From CAZEWZ01 sp964516765 (GTDB lineage: Bacteria > Bacteroidota > Bacteroidia > Flavobacteriales > UBA7430): a stretch of 35,922 bases of DNA. The notes beneath the pieces were generated by a model. It saw nothing but the letters and a program-made list of their open reading frames with translations, made no database searches and had not been told where the DNA came from. Made by a program: the position numbers and the translations under genes. The stretch covers positions 1-35,922 of the forward strand of contig CAZEWZ010000017.1 in assembly GCA_964516765.1 (NCBI GenBank), in the 5' to 3' direction. Within the stretch, counting starts at the first letter, position 1; each line of letters starts with the position of its first letter. Shown here in pieces: positions 15,816 through 24,152 of the stretch.

Positions 15816-18731
15816 ATGTTTTTCCGGTTTTTCGCTCTTATATTTATTTTTGGTTTCTTCAGTATTTGGGGAGGTGGAAAGCTTCCTGATTTAAATCCTC
15901 CTTTAAATCCTCCCTATCTAAATATCCCCAGTCCATGGGCTGATTCACTTATGGATATTTTGACTTTAGAAGAAAAAATTGGCCAGTTATTTATGGTTGC
16001 AGCCAATGGAAGAAACAGTGAAGAAACAGACTATTTAGTTGTCGATAAACTGATAGAAGATTATGGGATTGGAGGGCTTATTTATTTTCAATCTAGTCCT
16101 CATCGTCATGTGTCTCTAGTAAATCGATTTCAGAGTAAATCGCCTCTTCCCCTTATGAATGGAATCGATGGAGAATGGGGTTTAGCGATGCGGATAGATA
16201 GCTTAGACCCCTATCCTTGGAATATGACATTAGGAGCCATCACAAATGATTCTCTTCTTTTTAAAATGGGTCAAGCCCTTGCTGGAGAATGTCAAGCAAT
16301 GGGTATTCATTTTAATTTCGCACCTGTGGTAGATGTTAACTCAAATCCACTTAATCCCATCATCAATATGCGTTCATATGGTGAAAGTGTCCTAGAGGTT
16401 TCGAAAAAAGGTTTAGCATTAATGAATGGAATGCAAGATGCTGGAGTTTTGGCTTGTGCAAAACATTTTCCTGGTCATGGCGATACTGAATCTGATTCTC
16501 ATAAAATGCTGCCTCTAATTTCGCACAATAGAGCTAGCATCGATTCTTTAGACCTTCCTCCCTTTAAACAATTAATTGATGGAGGAGTTGCTTCAGTTAT
16601 GGTCGCGCATTTAAATATTCCCTCTCTAGATTCGACAAAAAATAGAGCATGTACGCTTTCGCCCGTCATAGTAGATTCTTTATTGGTTCAGGAACTTAAT
16701 TTCAAGGGACTTATTTTCACTGACGCACTAAATATGAAAGGAGTGAGTTCTTTTTATGACTCTGGCCGACTCGAAGTGGAAGCGTTGAGAGCTGGGAACG
16801 ATGTTTTACTCTTCCCTGAAGATATTCCAGCTGCATTCGAAGCAATTCTTGTTGCTATTGAGGATAGTATATTGACTATTGATCGAATTAATACATCTTG
16901 CCATAAAATTTTGAAAGCAAAAGAATGGTTAGGTCTTCCTAATTTTACACCAATTGATTCGGTTCATGTTCTGGAAAGAACCCTAAATAGTCAAAATGAA
17001 CTCTTGAGAAATGAGATGAATAAAAATGCTCTGACGCTGATTAAAAATAAAGAAGATTTATTACCTATAGTTGGTCTCAAAAATAAGAAAATTGGCTGGA
17101 TTGGTATAGGTGGGGCTCCGGGAGAAACTTTTTTTAATCAATTAAAAAAATATGCATCTGTAAGTGCATTCGATGAGAAAAATGAAAATCCAGAGATCTA
17201 TGACCAACTGATTGTCTCCGTTCATAAATCCAATGTGTCGCCATGGAAATCTTATGAAATTTCTACCCAAAACAAAGAGCTGATTAGGCGACTTTCGGCC
17301 AACACATCTGTTTCTCTAATTGTCTTTGCCAATCCTTATAGTTTGCTTGAGGCATCTTGTTTAGACGAAGTGAAATCTGTCCTCATTGCCTATCAGAATT
17401 CAACATCAATGCAGTCTGCTGCTGGTCAAGCTATTTTTGGTGCGATTCAAATGAAAGGGAAATTACCTGTAACTCTGAGTAATAAATATCCCTTAGGTAC
17501 CTGCCTTGTCAGTACATCTCTCGATAGATTAAAATATGGTCTTCCAAAGTCTGTTGGCCTTGATTCAGATACACTTTCTCTGATTGACAGTATTGTAAAT
17601 CAAGCTATCCAAATGAAAGCGACTCCTGGATGTCAAGTTTTAGTGGCTAAGTCAGGGACAGTTATCTATAACAAAAGTTTTGGTTTCCATACCTATGATG
17701 AAATTACACCGGTCAAAGATTCTGATCTGTACGATCTTGCTTCCGTAACTAAAATTGCATCTACATTGCCCTTGATTATGCAAAAAGTTGATGCCGGAAC
17801 TTTTGATATAGATGAGTCGATGATTTCTTATTTGAGCATGGAAGATACATGTTCAAAAGCATTATTGACATCTCGAGAAATGTTGACCCACAATGCCCAA
17901 CTTTGGCCCTGGATTCCTTTCTATAGAGAGACTCTGAATGAACATGGCCGAACAATAGATTCCCTTTATTCAAAAATAAATAAAGCACCATTTACCATTC
18001 AGATAGCAGAAGGTTTATTCATGCATGCCTCATATTCAGATTCTATTTTGGATCGGGTTATTCATTCTAAGATGCGAAAGCAAAAAGGCTATAAATACAG
18101 TGATCTTCCTTATTATCTTTTAAAGGAAGTTATTGAAAATCAAGAAAAAAGTTCCTTGAAAACATTGGTCCAGGAAAGAATTTTTGAAGAATTAGGTGCC
18201 AATTACACGACTTATCATCCTTTAGATAAATTTGATTCCAGATGTATTGTTCCTACAGAAGAAGATACTTATTTTAGGAATCAACTTCTTCGTGGTTATG
18301 TGCATGACCCGGGAGCAGCAATGCAAGACGGAATTGGGGGGCATGCGGGACTTTTTTCTACTTCGAATGACGTTGCTAAGTTAATGCAGATGTATTTAAA
18401 TGGGGGAGTTTATGGTGGGAATCGTTTTATTCAAGAAAACACATTGAATGAATTTACTTCTTGTCAATATTGTGACACAGGGAATCGCCGAGGAATAGGA
18501 TTTGATAAACCCCTTATCGATGAAGAGGGAGGTCCAAGCTGCATTCAAGCATCTGCCGCAAGTTACGGTCATTCTGGATTTACAGGGACCATAGCGTGGG
18601 CGGATCCAGAACATGATTTGATTTATGTATTTTTGTCTAATCGAATTCACCCTTCGCCAGAAAATAGTCTTTTGGTGAAAGAAAATATTAGAACTAGAAT
18701 TCAGGAAGTGATTTATAAGTCCATACAATAG
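15816..18731 (+). CDS. GH3 beta-N-acetylglucosaminidase fused to a serine beta-lactamase/esterase domain
   Basis: A 971-residue exported fusion. A hydrophobic N-terminus (3-20) is a signal peptide or anchor with no lipobox. Residues about 40-380 form a NagZ-like GH3 domain: GGLIYFQ, ACAKHFPGHGDT (Lys216-His217), the general acid/base pair Asp227/His229 in DSHKMLP, and the nucleophile Asp303 in FTDALNMKGV. About 400-560 is the second GH3 alpha/beta domain. About 580-970 is a class-C-like serine hydrolase: S643-V-T-K646, Tyr761-Ser-Asp763 and H919-S-G-F-T-G. The family is known in Bacteroidota; the likely role is trimming N-acetylglucosamine and perhaps peptide or ester groups from cell-wall fragments in the periplasm. 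bshA follows after 3 bp, so the two share a transcript. Confidence 0.92.
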   Translation: MFFRFFALIFIFGFFSIWGGGKLPDLNPPLNPPYLNIPSPWADSLMDILTLEEKIGQLFMVAANGRNSEETDYLVVDKLIEDYGIGGLIYFQSSPHRHVSLVNRFQSKSPLPLMNGIDGEWGLAMRIDSLDPYPWNMTLGAITNDSLLFKMGQALAGECQAMGIHFNFAPVVDVNSNPLNPIINMRSYGESVLEVSKKGLALMNGMQDAGVLACAKHFPGHGDTESDSHKMLPLISHNRASIDSLDLPPFKQLIDGGVASVMVAHLNIPSLDSTKNRACTLSPVIVDSLLVQELNFKGLIFTDALNMKGVSSFYDSGRLEVEALRAGNDVLLFPEDIPAAFEAILVAIEDSILTIDRINTSCHKILKAKEWLGLPNFTPIDSVHVLERTLNSQNELLRNEMNKNALTLIKNKEDLLPIVGLKNKKIGWIGIGGAPGETFFNQLKKYASVSAFDEKNENPEIYDQLIVSVHKSNVSPWKSYEISTQNKELIRRLSANTSVSLIVFANPYSLLEASCLDEVKSVLIAYQNSTSMQSAAGQAIFGAIQMKGKLPVTLSNKYPLGTCLVSTSLDRLKYGLPKSVGLDSDTLSLIDSIVNQAIQMKATPGCQVLVAKSGTVIYNKSFGFHTYDEITPVKDSDLYDLASVTKIASTLPLIMQKVDAGTFDIDESMISYLSMEDTCSKALLTSREMLTHNAQLWPWIPFYRETLNEHGRTIDSLYSKINKAPFTIQIAEGLFMHASYSDSILDRVIHSKMRKQKGYKYSDLPYYLLKEVIENQEKSSLKTLVQERIFEELGANYTTYHPLDKFDSRCIVPTEEDTYFRNQLLRGYVHDPGAAMQDGIGGHAGLFSTSNDVAKLMQMYLNGGVYGGNRFIQENTLNEFTSCQYCDTGNRRGIGFDKPLIDEEGGPSCIQASAASYGHSGFTGTIAWADPEHDLIYVFLSNRIHPSPENSLLVKENIRTRIQEVIYKSIQ

Positions 18732-18734
18732 CAT

Positions 18735-19868
18735 ATGAAAATTGGAATTGTTTGTTATCCCACCTTTGGAGGGAGCGGAATTGTGGCTACAGAGTTAGGT
18801 AAATCTTTAGCTGACAAAGGGCATGAAGTGCATTTTATTTCTTACCGGCAACCTGTAAGGCTAAATGACAACATAAATAATGTTATTTTTCATGAGGTTA
18901 GAGTAACAGATTATCCTTTGTTTGAATACCCTCCCTACGAACTTAGTCTGGCATGTAAATTACTTGATGTAGTTAAGTACGAGAAGCTAGATTTACTCCA
19001 CGTTCACTATGCTATACCCCACGCCTATGTTGCCTTTTTAACTCGTCAGATGTTGAAAGATCAGGGCTTGTCTATCCCACTTGTAACCACGCTTCACGGA
19101 ACTGACATTACCTTGGTAGGTAAAAGTCCTATCCTTTCCCCTGCAGTGAGTTTTTCTATTAATAACTCAGATGTTATTACCGCAGTCTCAGAAAGTCTAA
19201 AGAAAGATACCTTGTCCTTTTTTAACATAAATAAAGAAGTGGAAGTAATTCCAAATTTTATTGATTTCAGCCTCCATGATTTCACTTTTAATAAGAAGCT
19301 TAGAGAAAAATACGCGCTTGAAAAAGAGAAAATAATAATCCATGTTTCTAATTTTCGACCAGTAAAAAGAATCTTTGATGTCATTCGAGTTTTCGGGAAG
19401 ATTAGCTCCCAAATACCTCTTAAATTATTTATGGTTGGAGATGGTCCTCAACGAGACGAAGCAGAGCGAATGTGTCGAGAAATGGGTTTGACAAAGGATG
19501 TGCAATTCTTTGGAAAGAGTTTGGATGTTTCTCATCTTTTAGCAATCTGTGATATATTTATTCTTCCCTCAGAAAAAGAAAGCTTTGGACTGGCTGCTCT
19601 GGAAGCAATGGCTGCAGGACTCCCAGTTATTTCTAGCGATACCGGAGGTCTTTCACAAATAAATATTGACCATGAAACCGGCTTCACTTCTTCCGTCGGA
19701 GACATCAATAAGATGTCTTCGGATATATTAAAACTATTGACTCAAAAAGATCTTTATACTCGTTTTTCTTTGAATGCCAAAGTGGCCTCTAAGTCCTATG
19801 ACATAAATAAAATATTACCTCTTTATGAGGCAGCTTACCATAAGGCAATTCGACTTAACACTAAATAA
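18735..19868 (+). CDS. bshA: N-acetyl-alpha-D-glucosaminyl L-malate synthase BshA
   Basis: A 377-residue GT4 (GT-B fold) glycosyltransferase carrying out the first step of bacillithiol synthesis: UDP-GlcNAc plus L-malate gives GlcNAc-malate. The N-terminal IGIVCYPTFGGSGIVATELG (3-22) is the BshA hallmark; TTLHGTDITLVG (118-129) and the nucleotide-binding SEKESFGLAALEAMAAG (279-295, with Glu282 and Glu290) complete it. Bacillithiol is a low-molecular-weight thiol used by Bacillota and many Bacteroidota. BshB and BshC are not in the window. The start lies 3 bp after the GH3 fusion gene; a pterin dehydratase gene begins 31 bp after its stop. Confidence 0.95.
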   Translation: MKIGIVCYPTFGGSGIVATELGKSLADKGHEVHFISYRQPVRLNDNINNVIFHEVRVTDYPLFEYPPYELSLACKLLDVVKYEKLDLLHVHYAIPHAYVAFLTRQMLKDQGLSIPLVTTLHGTDITLVGKSPILSPAVSFSINNSDVITAVSESLKKDTLSFFNINKEVEVIPNFIDFSLHDFTFNKKLREKYALEKEKIIIHVSNFRPVKRIFDVIRVFGKISSQIPLKLFMVGDGPQRDEAERMCREMGLTKDVQFFGKSLDVSHLLAICDIFILPSEKESFGLAALEAMAAGLPVISSDTGGLSQINIDHETGFTSSVGDINKMSSDILKLLTQKDLYTRFSLNAKVASKSYDINKILPLYEAAYHKAIRLNTK

Positions 19869-19899
19869 TTATCAAAAAATAACCAGTAAATATATCTAT

Positions 19900-20127
19900 A
19901 TGTGGAAGGAAATTCAAGGTAAATTGGTCAGGGAGTATCAATTTGATAATTTCATTACAGCGATTAAATTCATTAATCAGGTCGCTGAAATATGCAATCA
20001 AGAAAACCATCATCCAGAAATTTTTAATGTTTATTCAAAGGTCAAACTATCTTTTTGTACCCATGATTTACGGAATAAAATTACTGCAAAAGACCGTCTG
20101 CTTTGCCAATTAATCGACGGTCTTTGA
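19900..20127 (+). CDS. 4a-hydroxytetrahydrobiopterin dehydratase (PCD/DCoH)-like
   Basis: A 75-residue protein with the PCD signature: the W-K-E-I start, F-x-x-A-I-x-F-I-N-Q-V-A-E helix, then NHHPEIFNVYSKV and THD, and a C-terminal helix beginning TAKDRLLCQLID. PCD dehydrates 4a-hydroxytetrahydropterin to regenerate pterin cofactor for aromatic amino acid hydroxylases; relatives are also linked to molybdopterin metabolism. The start is the ATG at 19900, giving MWKEIQGKLV, which matches where homologues begin; an in-frame ATG at 19825 lies inside bshA and would add 25 non-homologous residues. No hydroxylase or other pterin gene is nearby, so its partner is unknown. Its stop overlaps the ATG of the next gene (TGATG). 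Confidence 0.88.
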   Translation: MWKEIQGKLVREYQFDNFITAIKFINQVAEICNQENHHPEIFNVYSKVKLSFCTHDLRNKITAKDRLLCQLIDGL

Positions 20128-20951
20128 TGAAGATTGAACATATAGAAATAAAGGGGTGGCAGGAAAAGAAAATTAGTATTGACTATAGGTATATCGCTTC
20201 CGATATACCCATAATTCCTGTTATTTATGTTCACGGATACAAGGGGTTTAAAGATTGGGGCGCCAATAATTTGCTCGCCGATGCTTTTGCTAAAAAGAAT
20301 TTTTTGTTTTTGAAATTTAATTTTTCACATAACGGTGTTTCTTCCGATCATCTCCAAGATTTTGTTGATTTAGTCGCTTTTGGAAATAATAATTATTTGA
20401 TTGAACTCAAAGAGTTATCGTTAGTCATTGATTGGCTAGAAGGCACTCATTTGCCCATTGACTTCTCTCAACTATCTATTATTGGTCATAGTCGAGGTGG
20501 AGGAATAGCCTTATTGGGGACGGCCAGGGACCAGCGAATTAAAAAGACTATAACTTGGGCGTCTGTTAGCGATTTTTCTACCAGATTTCCTCTCGATAAC
20601 TCACAATGGAAATCCTCAGGTGTTTATCATGTATACAATAGCCGAACCAAGCAAATGATGCCTTTATACTATCAGTTTTACGAATCTTTTGTTGATAATA
20701 AAGAGATTTTAGATCTTCCTACACAGTGTAAAAATATTAATCAAGAAGTTTTGATTGTTCATGGAGAGCAAGATCAAGCTGTTTCCTTTTCAGAAGCAGA
20801 ATTTCTTAATCAAATAATCCCCTTTTCTTTTCTGCATCTCATCAAAAATACTGGCCATACTTTTGGCGCAAGCCACCCCTATAAATTCTCTCATTTTCCC
20901 TGGGGTTTAAAAATTGCAATGGATGTTTCTGTGAAATTTCTCTCCGAATAA
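20127..20951 (+). CDS. Alpha/beta hydrolase (serine esterase/peptidase type)
   Basis: A 274-residue alpha/beta-hydrolase with a complete triad: nucleophile Ser122 in IIGHSRGGG, Asp216 in VHGEQDQAV, and His244 in NTGHTFG. An oxyanion-type HGYKG (36-40) precedes them. No signal peptide, so cytoplasmic. I chose the ATG at 20127, which overlaps the pterin dehydratase stop by one base (translational coupling); an in-frame TTG at 20103 lies inside that gene. The substrate is unknown. The reaction centre is that of an esterase or small-peptide hydrolase. It is the last gene of the likely operon running from 15816. Confidence 0.87.
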   Translation: MKIEHIEIKGWQEKKISIDYRYIASDIPIIPVIYVHGYKGFKDWGANNLLADAFAKKNFLFLKFNFSHNGVSSDHLQDFVDLVAFGNNNYLIELKELSLVIDWLEGTHLPIDFSQLSIIGHSRGGGIALLGTARDQRIKKTITWASVSDFSTRFPLDNSQWKSSGVYHVYNSRTKQMMPLYYQFYESFVDNKEILDLPTQCKNINQEVLIVHGEQDQAVSFSEAEFLNQIIPFSFLHLIKNTGHTFGASHPYKFSHFPWGLKIAMDVSVKFLSE

Positions 20952-20990
20952 GTATTTTTTTTTCTAGCAAGTTTTTTTAGTAATCTTTTG

Positions 20991-20998
20991 TAGTTTTG
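20991..20998 (+). promoter_or_regulatory. -7 element for the peroxiredoxin gene
   Basis: TAGTTTTG is a full match to TAnnTTTG, 38 bp before the ATG at 21037, in an AT-rich spacer after the preceding operon. No good -33 TTG is at the expected spacing. Confidence 0.45.
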
Positions 20999-21036
20999 TG
21001 TAGCAAAAAAAATAGTAAAACATAAACAGAAAAAAT

Positions 21037-21669
21037 ATGGCAGTTTTAGTAGGTAGAAAAGCACCTCATTTTATTGCAAAAGCAATTGTAGACGGTGGGA
21101 TAGAAGAAGCAAACTTCTCTTTGGATCAATTCCTTGGAAAAAAGAAAGTACTTTTTTTCTTTTACCCTAAAGATTTCACTTTTGTGTGCCCCACTGAACT
21201 TCACGCATTTCAAGACAATTTAGCTGAATTTGAGTCTAGAGATACTGTTGTGGTTGCTTGCTCTACCGATACAGAGAAATCTCACTGGGGTTGGTTGCAA
21301 ATGGATAAGGATGATGGGGGAATTAAAGGAATCACTTATCCCATTGTAGCGGATACTAATAAAACTATTTCAAAGAATTTTGATGTTTTAATGGGAGACT
21401 ATTATTTCAATGAAAATGATGAGTTGGAAGCAGACAATGAAATGATTGCTTACCGAGGTTTATTTTTGATTGACAAAGAAGGAATTGTACAGCATCAATT
21501 AGTAAATAATTTACCTTTGGGTAGAAATGTTGAGGAAGCTCTCCGGATGGTGGATGCATTAAATTTCGTGGAAGAAAATGGCCAGGTTTGTCCCGCAAAT
21601 TGGGAAAAAGGAAAAGTGGCTATGGACGAAAGTCACGATGGTGCTGCAGATTATTTTTCTAAACACTAA
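21037..21669 (+). CDS. Typical 2-Cys peroxiredoxin (AhpC/TSA family)
   Basis: A 210-residue thiol peroxidase that reduces hydrogen peroxide and organic peroxides in the cytoplasm. The peroxidatic Cys51 is in FYPKDFTFVCPTELHAF, and the resolving Cys185 in NGQVCPANWEKG; both are needed for a typical 2-Cys enzyme. The segment ACSTDTEKSHWGW and the catalytic-loop arginine in MIAYRGLFLID (Arg140) are also present. It forms a single-gene unit with its own -7 element and a strong terminator. A low-molecular-weight thiol gene (bshA) lies 1.2 kb upstream, but no reductase for this enzyme is in the window. Confidence 0.96.
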   Translation: MAVLVGRKAPHFIAKAIVDGGIEEANFSLDQFLGKKKVLFFFYPKDFTFVCPTELHAFQDNLAEFESRDTVVVACSTDTEKSHWGWLQMDKDDGGIKGITYPIVADTNKTISKNFDVLMGDYYFNENDELEADNEMIAYRGLFLIDKEGIVQHQLVNNLPLGRNVEEALRMVDALNFVEENGQVCPANWEKGKVAMDESHDGAADYFSKH

Positions 21670-21682
21670 TGTGAAGATATTT

Positions 21683-21714
21683 AAAAAGCCTCTATTTTTT
21701 AGGGGCTTTTTTTT
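21683..21714 (+). terminator. Rho-independent terminator after the peroxiredoxin gene
   Basis: A 12-bp stem (left arm 21683-21694, right arm 21700-21711, one G-U pair) with a five-T loop, then a T tail. It begins 13 bp after the stop codon and is the clearest terminator in the window. Confidence 0.87.
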
Positions 21715-21715
21715 G

Positions 21716-21733
21716 ATTAAGTAAATACTTAAT
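21716..21733. repeat. Perfect 18-bp inverted repeat, possible operator
   Basis: Arms ATTAAGTA and TACTTAAT separated by AA, lying between the peroxiredoxin terminator and the next gene, 30 bp before its ATG. It could be an operator for that hydrolase gene; chance in AT-rich DNA is possible. Confidence 0.4.
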
Positions 21734-21763
21734 TTAGTATGTATATGGCTAGCAAACTTATTT

Positions 21764-22540
21764 ATGCTTCATTTTAAAACTTTTTTTAAAAGCGATGAAC
21801 TTTCATGGGTAACCTTTATTCATGGTGTTGGTGGAAGTAGCTCTATTTGGTTCAAGCAACTTCGAGATTTTAAAAGAAGTCACAATGTCTTACTAGTTGA
21901 TCTCAGAGGCCATGGAAAATCAAAAAGTCTTGTGTATGAGAAGTTACAGTCTTATACTTTTGATGTTATTGGTAACGAGGTGATTGAGGTTTTAAATCAT
22001 TTGAAGATTCAAAATAGTCATTTTATAGGCATTTCTCTGGGAACCATTATTATTCGAGAAATTGCCGAGCGTTTTCCTGAAAGAGTTATAAGTATGGTGC
22101 TTGCAGGAGCGGTCATGAAGTTAAATATAAGAGGCCAATTTTTAATGTATTTGGGGCTTTTTTTAAAATCAGTCATTCCTTACATTTTACTGTACAAATT
22201 CTTTGCATTTATCATTATGCCCAGAAAAAATCATAGTGAGTCTAGAAGTTTATTCACCAATGAAGCTAAAAAGCTATATCGGAAAGAATTTATTAGATGG
22301 TACTCTATGGTCTCTCAGGTTAATCCTTTACTTTCTTTATTTAGAATGAAAGACCTAGGGATTCCCACAATATATTTAATGGGAGAGCAAGATTATATGT
22401 TTCTTCCCTCGATTAGTAAACTTGTTAAAAATCATGCGTCTTCTCGCTTATTGATCATCCCTAATTGTGGTCATGTTGTCAACGTCGAACAACCCGAGGA
22501 GTTCAATAAAAAAGCATTAAGCTTTTTAAAAATAATTTAG
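21764..22540 (+). CDS. Alpha/beta hydrolase, membrane-associated type possible
   Basis: A 258-residue alpha/beta-hydrolase. HGVGGSSSIW (20-29) is the oxyanion loop, DLRGHGKS (46-53) a typical early loop, Ser91 in FIGISLGT the nucleophile, Asp210 in MGEQDYMF and His237 in NCGHVVNVEQPEEF the rest of the triad. The cap region (about 125-152) is unusually hydrophobic, from MYLGLF to FAFIIM, which may bind lipid or membrane. It is unlike the other hydrolase at 20127 and not a recent duplicate. Substrate unknown. It converges with the LysM protein gene, one base between stop codons. Confidence 0.87.
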   Translation: MLHFKTFFKSDELSWVTFIHGVGGSSSIWFKQLRDFKRSHNVLLVDLRGHGKSKSLVYEKLQSYTFDVIGNEVIEVLNHLKIQNSHFIGISLGTIIIREIAERFPERVISMVLAGAVMKLNIRGQFLMYLGLFLKSVIPYILLYKFFAFIIMPRKNHSESRSLFTNEAKKLYRKEFIRWYSMVSQVNPLLSLFRMKDLGIPTIYLMGEQDYMFLPSISKLVKNHASSRLLIIPNCGHVVNVEQPEEFNKKALSFLKII

Positions 22541-22541
22541 T

Positions 22542-24101
22542 TTATTCATTTTTGATGCGAACGATTTCTAAGTCTTTGTAAGTGATAATTTGGACGAATT
22601 GATTTCGAGATCCGTTTTTTCTATTTCTGTTGTAATTAAAATCGAAGTTGAGGTTAAGCATTTCTGCGGGCTTCATATCCATATCAGGAGAAATCCCACC
22701 TTTATCATATAGAATTGAAAGAAAATAGTAGCTTATATCGAATCCGGAAAATGCAAACCTTTGGCTCGGATCGCTTGAAGTAGACTCTTGGTATTTTTTT
22801 ACAAAGTAATCGGTGAGTGAGTCATCATATGATATAAAACCAGTATTTGGAAGATGTACATTTAAATCCATTAGATAGTCTAAATCTAAATCTTTAAATG
22901 TAAACCATTCAGGCATACCAAAAACTATAAAATTGCTGTCTCTGGTAGCATTTAATTTAGTGAGAATGTCTGTGACGAAATCTTTTTCTACGGATGGAAT
23001 TAAAAAGATATTTGTCTCAGCCATAGAATCTAATTCGTGGTGAATTGAATCTATTACAGGCTTATCTACCACAATTTCTTTGAAGTAGTTTAGAGAATCT
23101 TGATTTAAAGAGCTACTCATCCATTGAGCATATTTTTGTTCGTCTTGATTATTACGTCGAACCAGGGTGATGTTTTTATCAGAATAATTTTCTGCAATAA
23201 AATCCGATAAATAAGAGATTTGTTTTTTTAGAGAGGGAATGACTTGAAAAGCATTAGGTATATTTTCTAAAAGGTTTCCTTTAGTTGATAGAGGCGATAT
23301 CGTAGGAATATTTCTTCTACTTAAAATTTCTGATGCAATCTTGAAGTTTTTCGAGTAAAAAGGACCAATCACTAGGTCCATTTCATTAAATTCTTCTCGA
23401 CTAACGAGGTCAAATGTTTCTTGAATGTCATTTTTCGTGTCATATACATGAATATTAACGTTCATTCCTGCCTTGTGAAGAGAATCAATTGCGATTTTAG
23501 CTCCTGAATAAAAATCGAGTCCATATATCGATTTTTTATAAATATTAACATCTTCTTGTATTTCGTTAAAAGTGTCAATTGTGTCGTTTTTGTCGAGGTA
23601 AAGTGGGAGCATAAAAGCAATATTATATACATCCTTCTTTTTAAATTTTTTATTTTTTATTTTTTTAAGATCTTCTAATTCTGAAGTAGATAATGAATCT
23701 TGTTCTTCTGTAACATCTAGTTCGATGAATTGGGGAATCTTTATGAAAGTTCCAGATCTAAATCCATCTGCTAATTCGGGATTGAAGTCTAGTAATTCTT
23801 CTTGACCGACACCAAATTTGTTTTTTATGGAATAGAAGGATTCCAAAGGCCTCACCTTATAGATTTGATAGACAACAGTATCAATGCTTTCGTGAAGAAT
23901 AGGAATTACCAAACTCATACCTTCTCGAAGTCCTCTCTTTGAACTAGGGTTCGCTTTAACGAGGTCGGAAATAGATACTCCGAATTTTTCGGAGACACCG
24001 TAAAGAGTCTCTCCTCTTTTCACATCATGGGTTTCTTGCGCATTTGTTGTCTCAAAGAGACAAATAAAAACAAAAAGTGTAAAGAAAGTATTTTTGGACA
24101 T
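22542..24101 (-). CDS. LysM-domain protein with a periplasmic binding-protein-like domain
   Basis: A 519-residue exported protein. Signal peptide 1-21 (ending TNA, then Gln). LysM 1 at about 24-68 (HDVKRGETLYGVSEKFGV, then NP and LREGMSLVIP). A degenerate LysM 2 at about 76-120 (YKVRPLESFYSIKNKFGV, DFNP, GTFIKIPQ). A linker rich in Glu and Lys follows. From about 155 to the end is a type I periplasmic-binding fold (VYNIAFMLPLYLD, LDFYSGAKIAIDSL, VIGPFYSKNFKIAS, IPTISPLSTKGN). The LysM domains should anchor it to peptidoglycan; in such Bacteroidota proteins the binding domain may sense or regulate rather than transport, as no ABC transporter is near. Its function is unproven. Confidence 0.85.
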   Translation of the reverse strand: MSKNTFFTLFVFICLFETTNAQETHDVKRGETLYGVSEKFGVSISDLVKANPSSKRGLREGMSLVIPILHESIDTVVYQIYKVRPLESFYSIKNKFGVGQEELLDFNPELADGFRSGTFIKIPQFIELDVTEEQDSLSTSELEDLKKIKNKKFKKKDVYNIAFMLPLYLDKNDTIDTFNEIQEDVNIYKKSIYGLDFYSGAKIAIDSLHKAGMNVNIHVYDTKNDIQETFDLVSREEFNEMDLVIGPFYSKNFKIASEILSRRNIPTISPLSTKGNLLENIPNAFQVIPSLKKQISYLSDFIAENYSDKNITLVRRNNQDEQKYAQWMSSSLNQDSLNYFKEIVVDKPVIDSIHHELDSMAETNIFLIPSVEKDFVTDILTKLNATRDSNFIVFGMPEWFTFKDLDLDYLMDLNVHLPNTGFISYDDSLTDYFVKKYQESTSSDPSQRFAFSGFDISYYFLSILYDKGGISPDMDMKPAEMLNLNFDFNYNRNRKNGSRNQFVQIITYKDLEIVRIKNE

Positions 24102-24119
24102 AATTTAGTATCTGGTTCA

Positions 24120-24127
24120 CAAAAGTA
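24120..24127 (-). promoter_or_regulatory. -7 element for the LysM protein gene
   Basis: Minus strand TACTTTTG, full match to TAnnTTTG, 18 bp before the ATG at 24101, in the short spacer after tsaD. No TTG at the expected spacing. Confidence 0.4.
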
Positions 24128-24152
24128 GACAAATTAAGCTATGAGAAAAATA

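Noticed and set aside
19825..19899. Longer pterin dehydratase starting inside bshA
   Set aside because: The added 25 residues have no PCD homology, and MWKEIQ at 19900 is the usual start.
20103..20126. TTG start for the alpha/beta hydrolase inside the pterin dehydratase gene
   Set aside because: The ATG at 20127 overlaps the upstream stop by one base, a normal coupled start; the TTG adds eight residues with no support.
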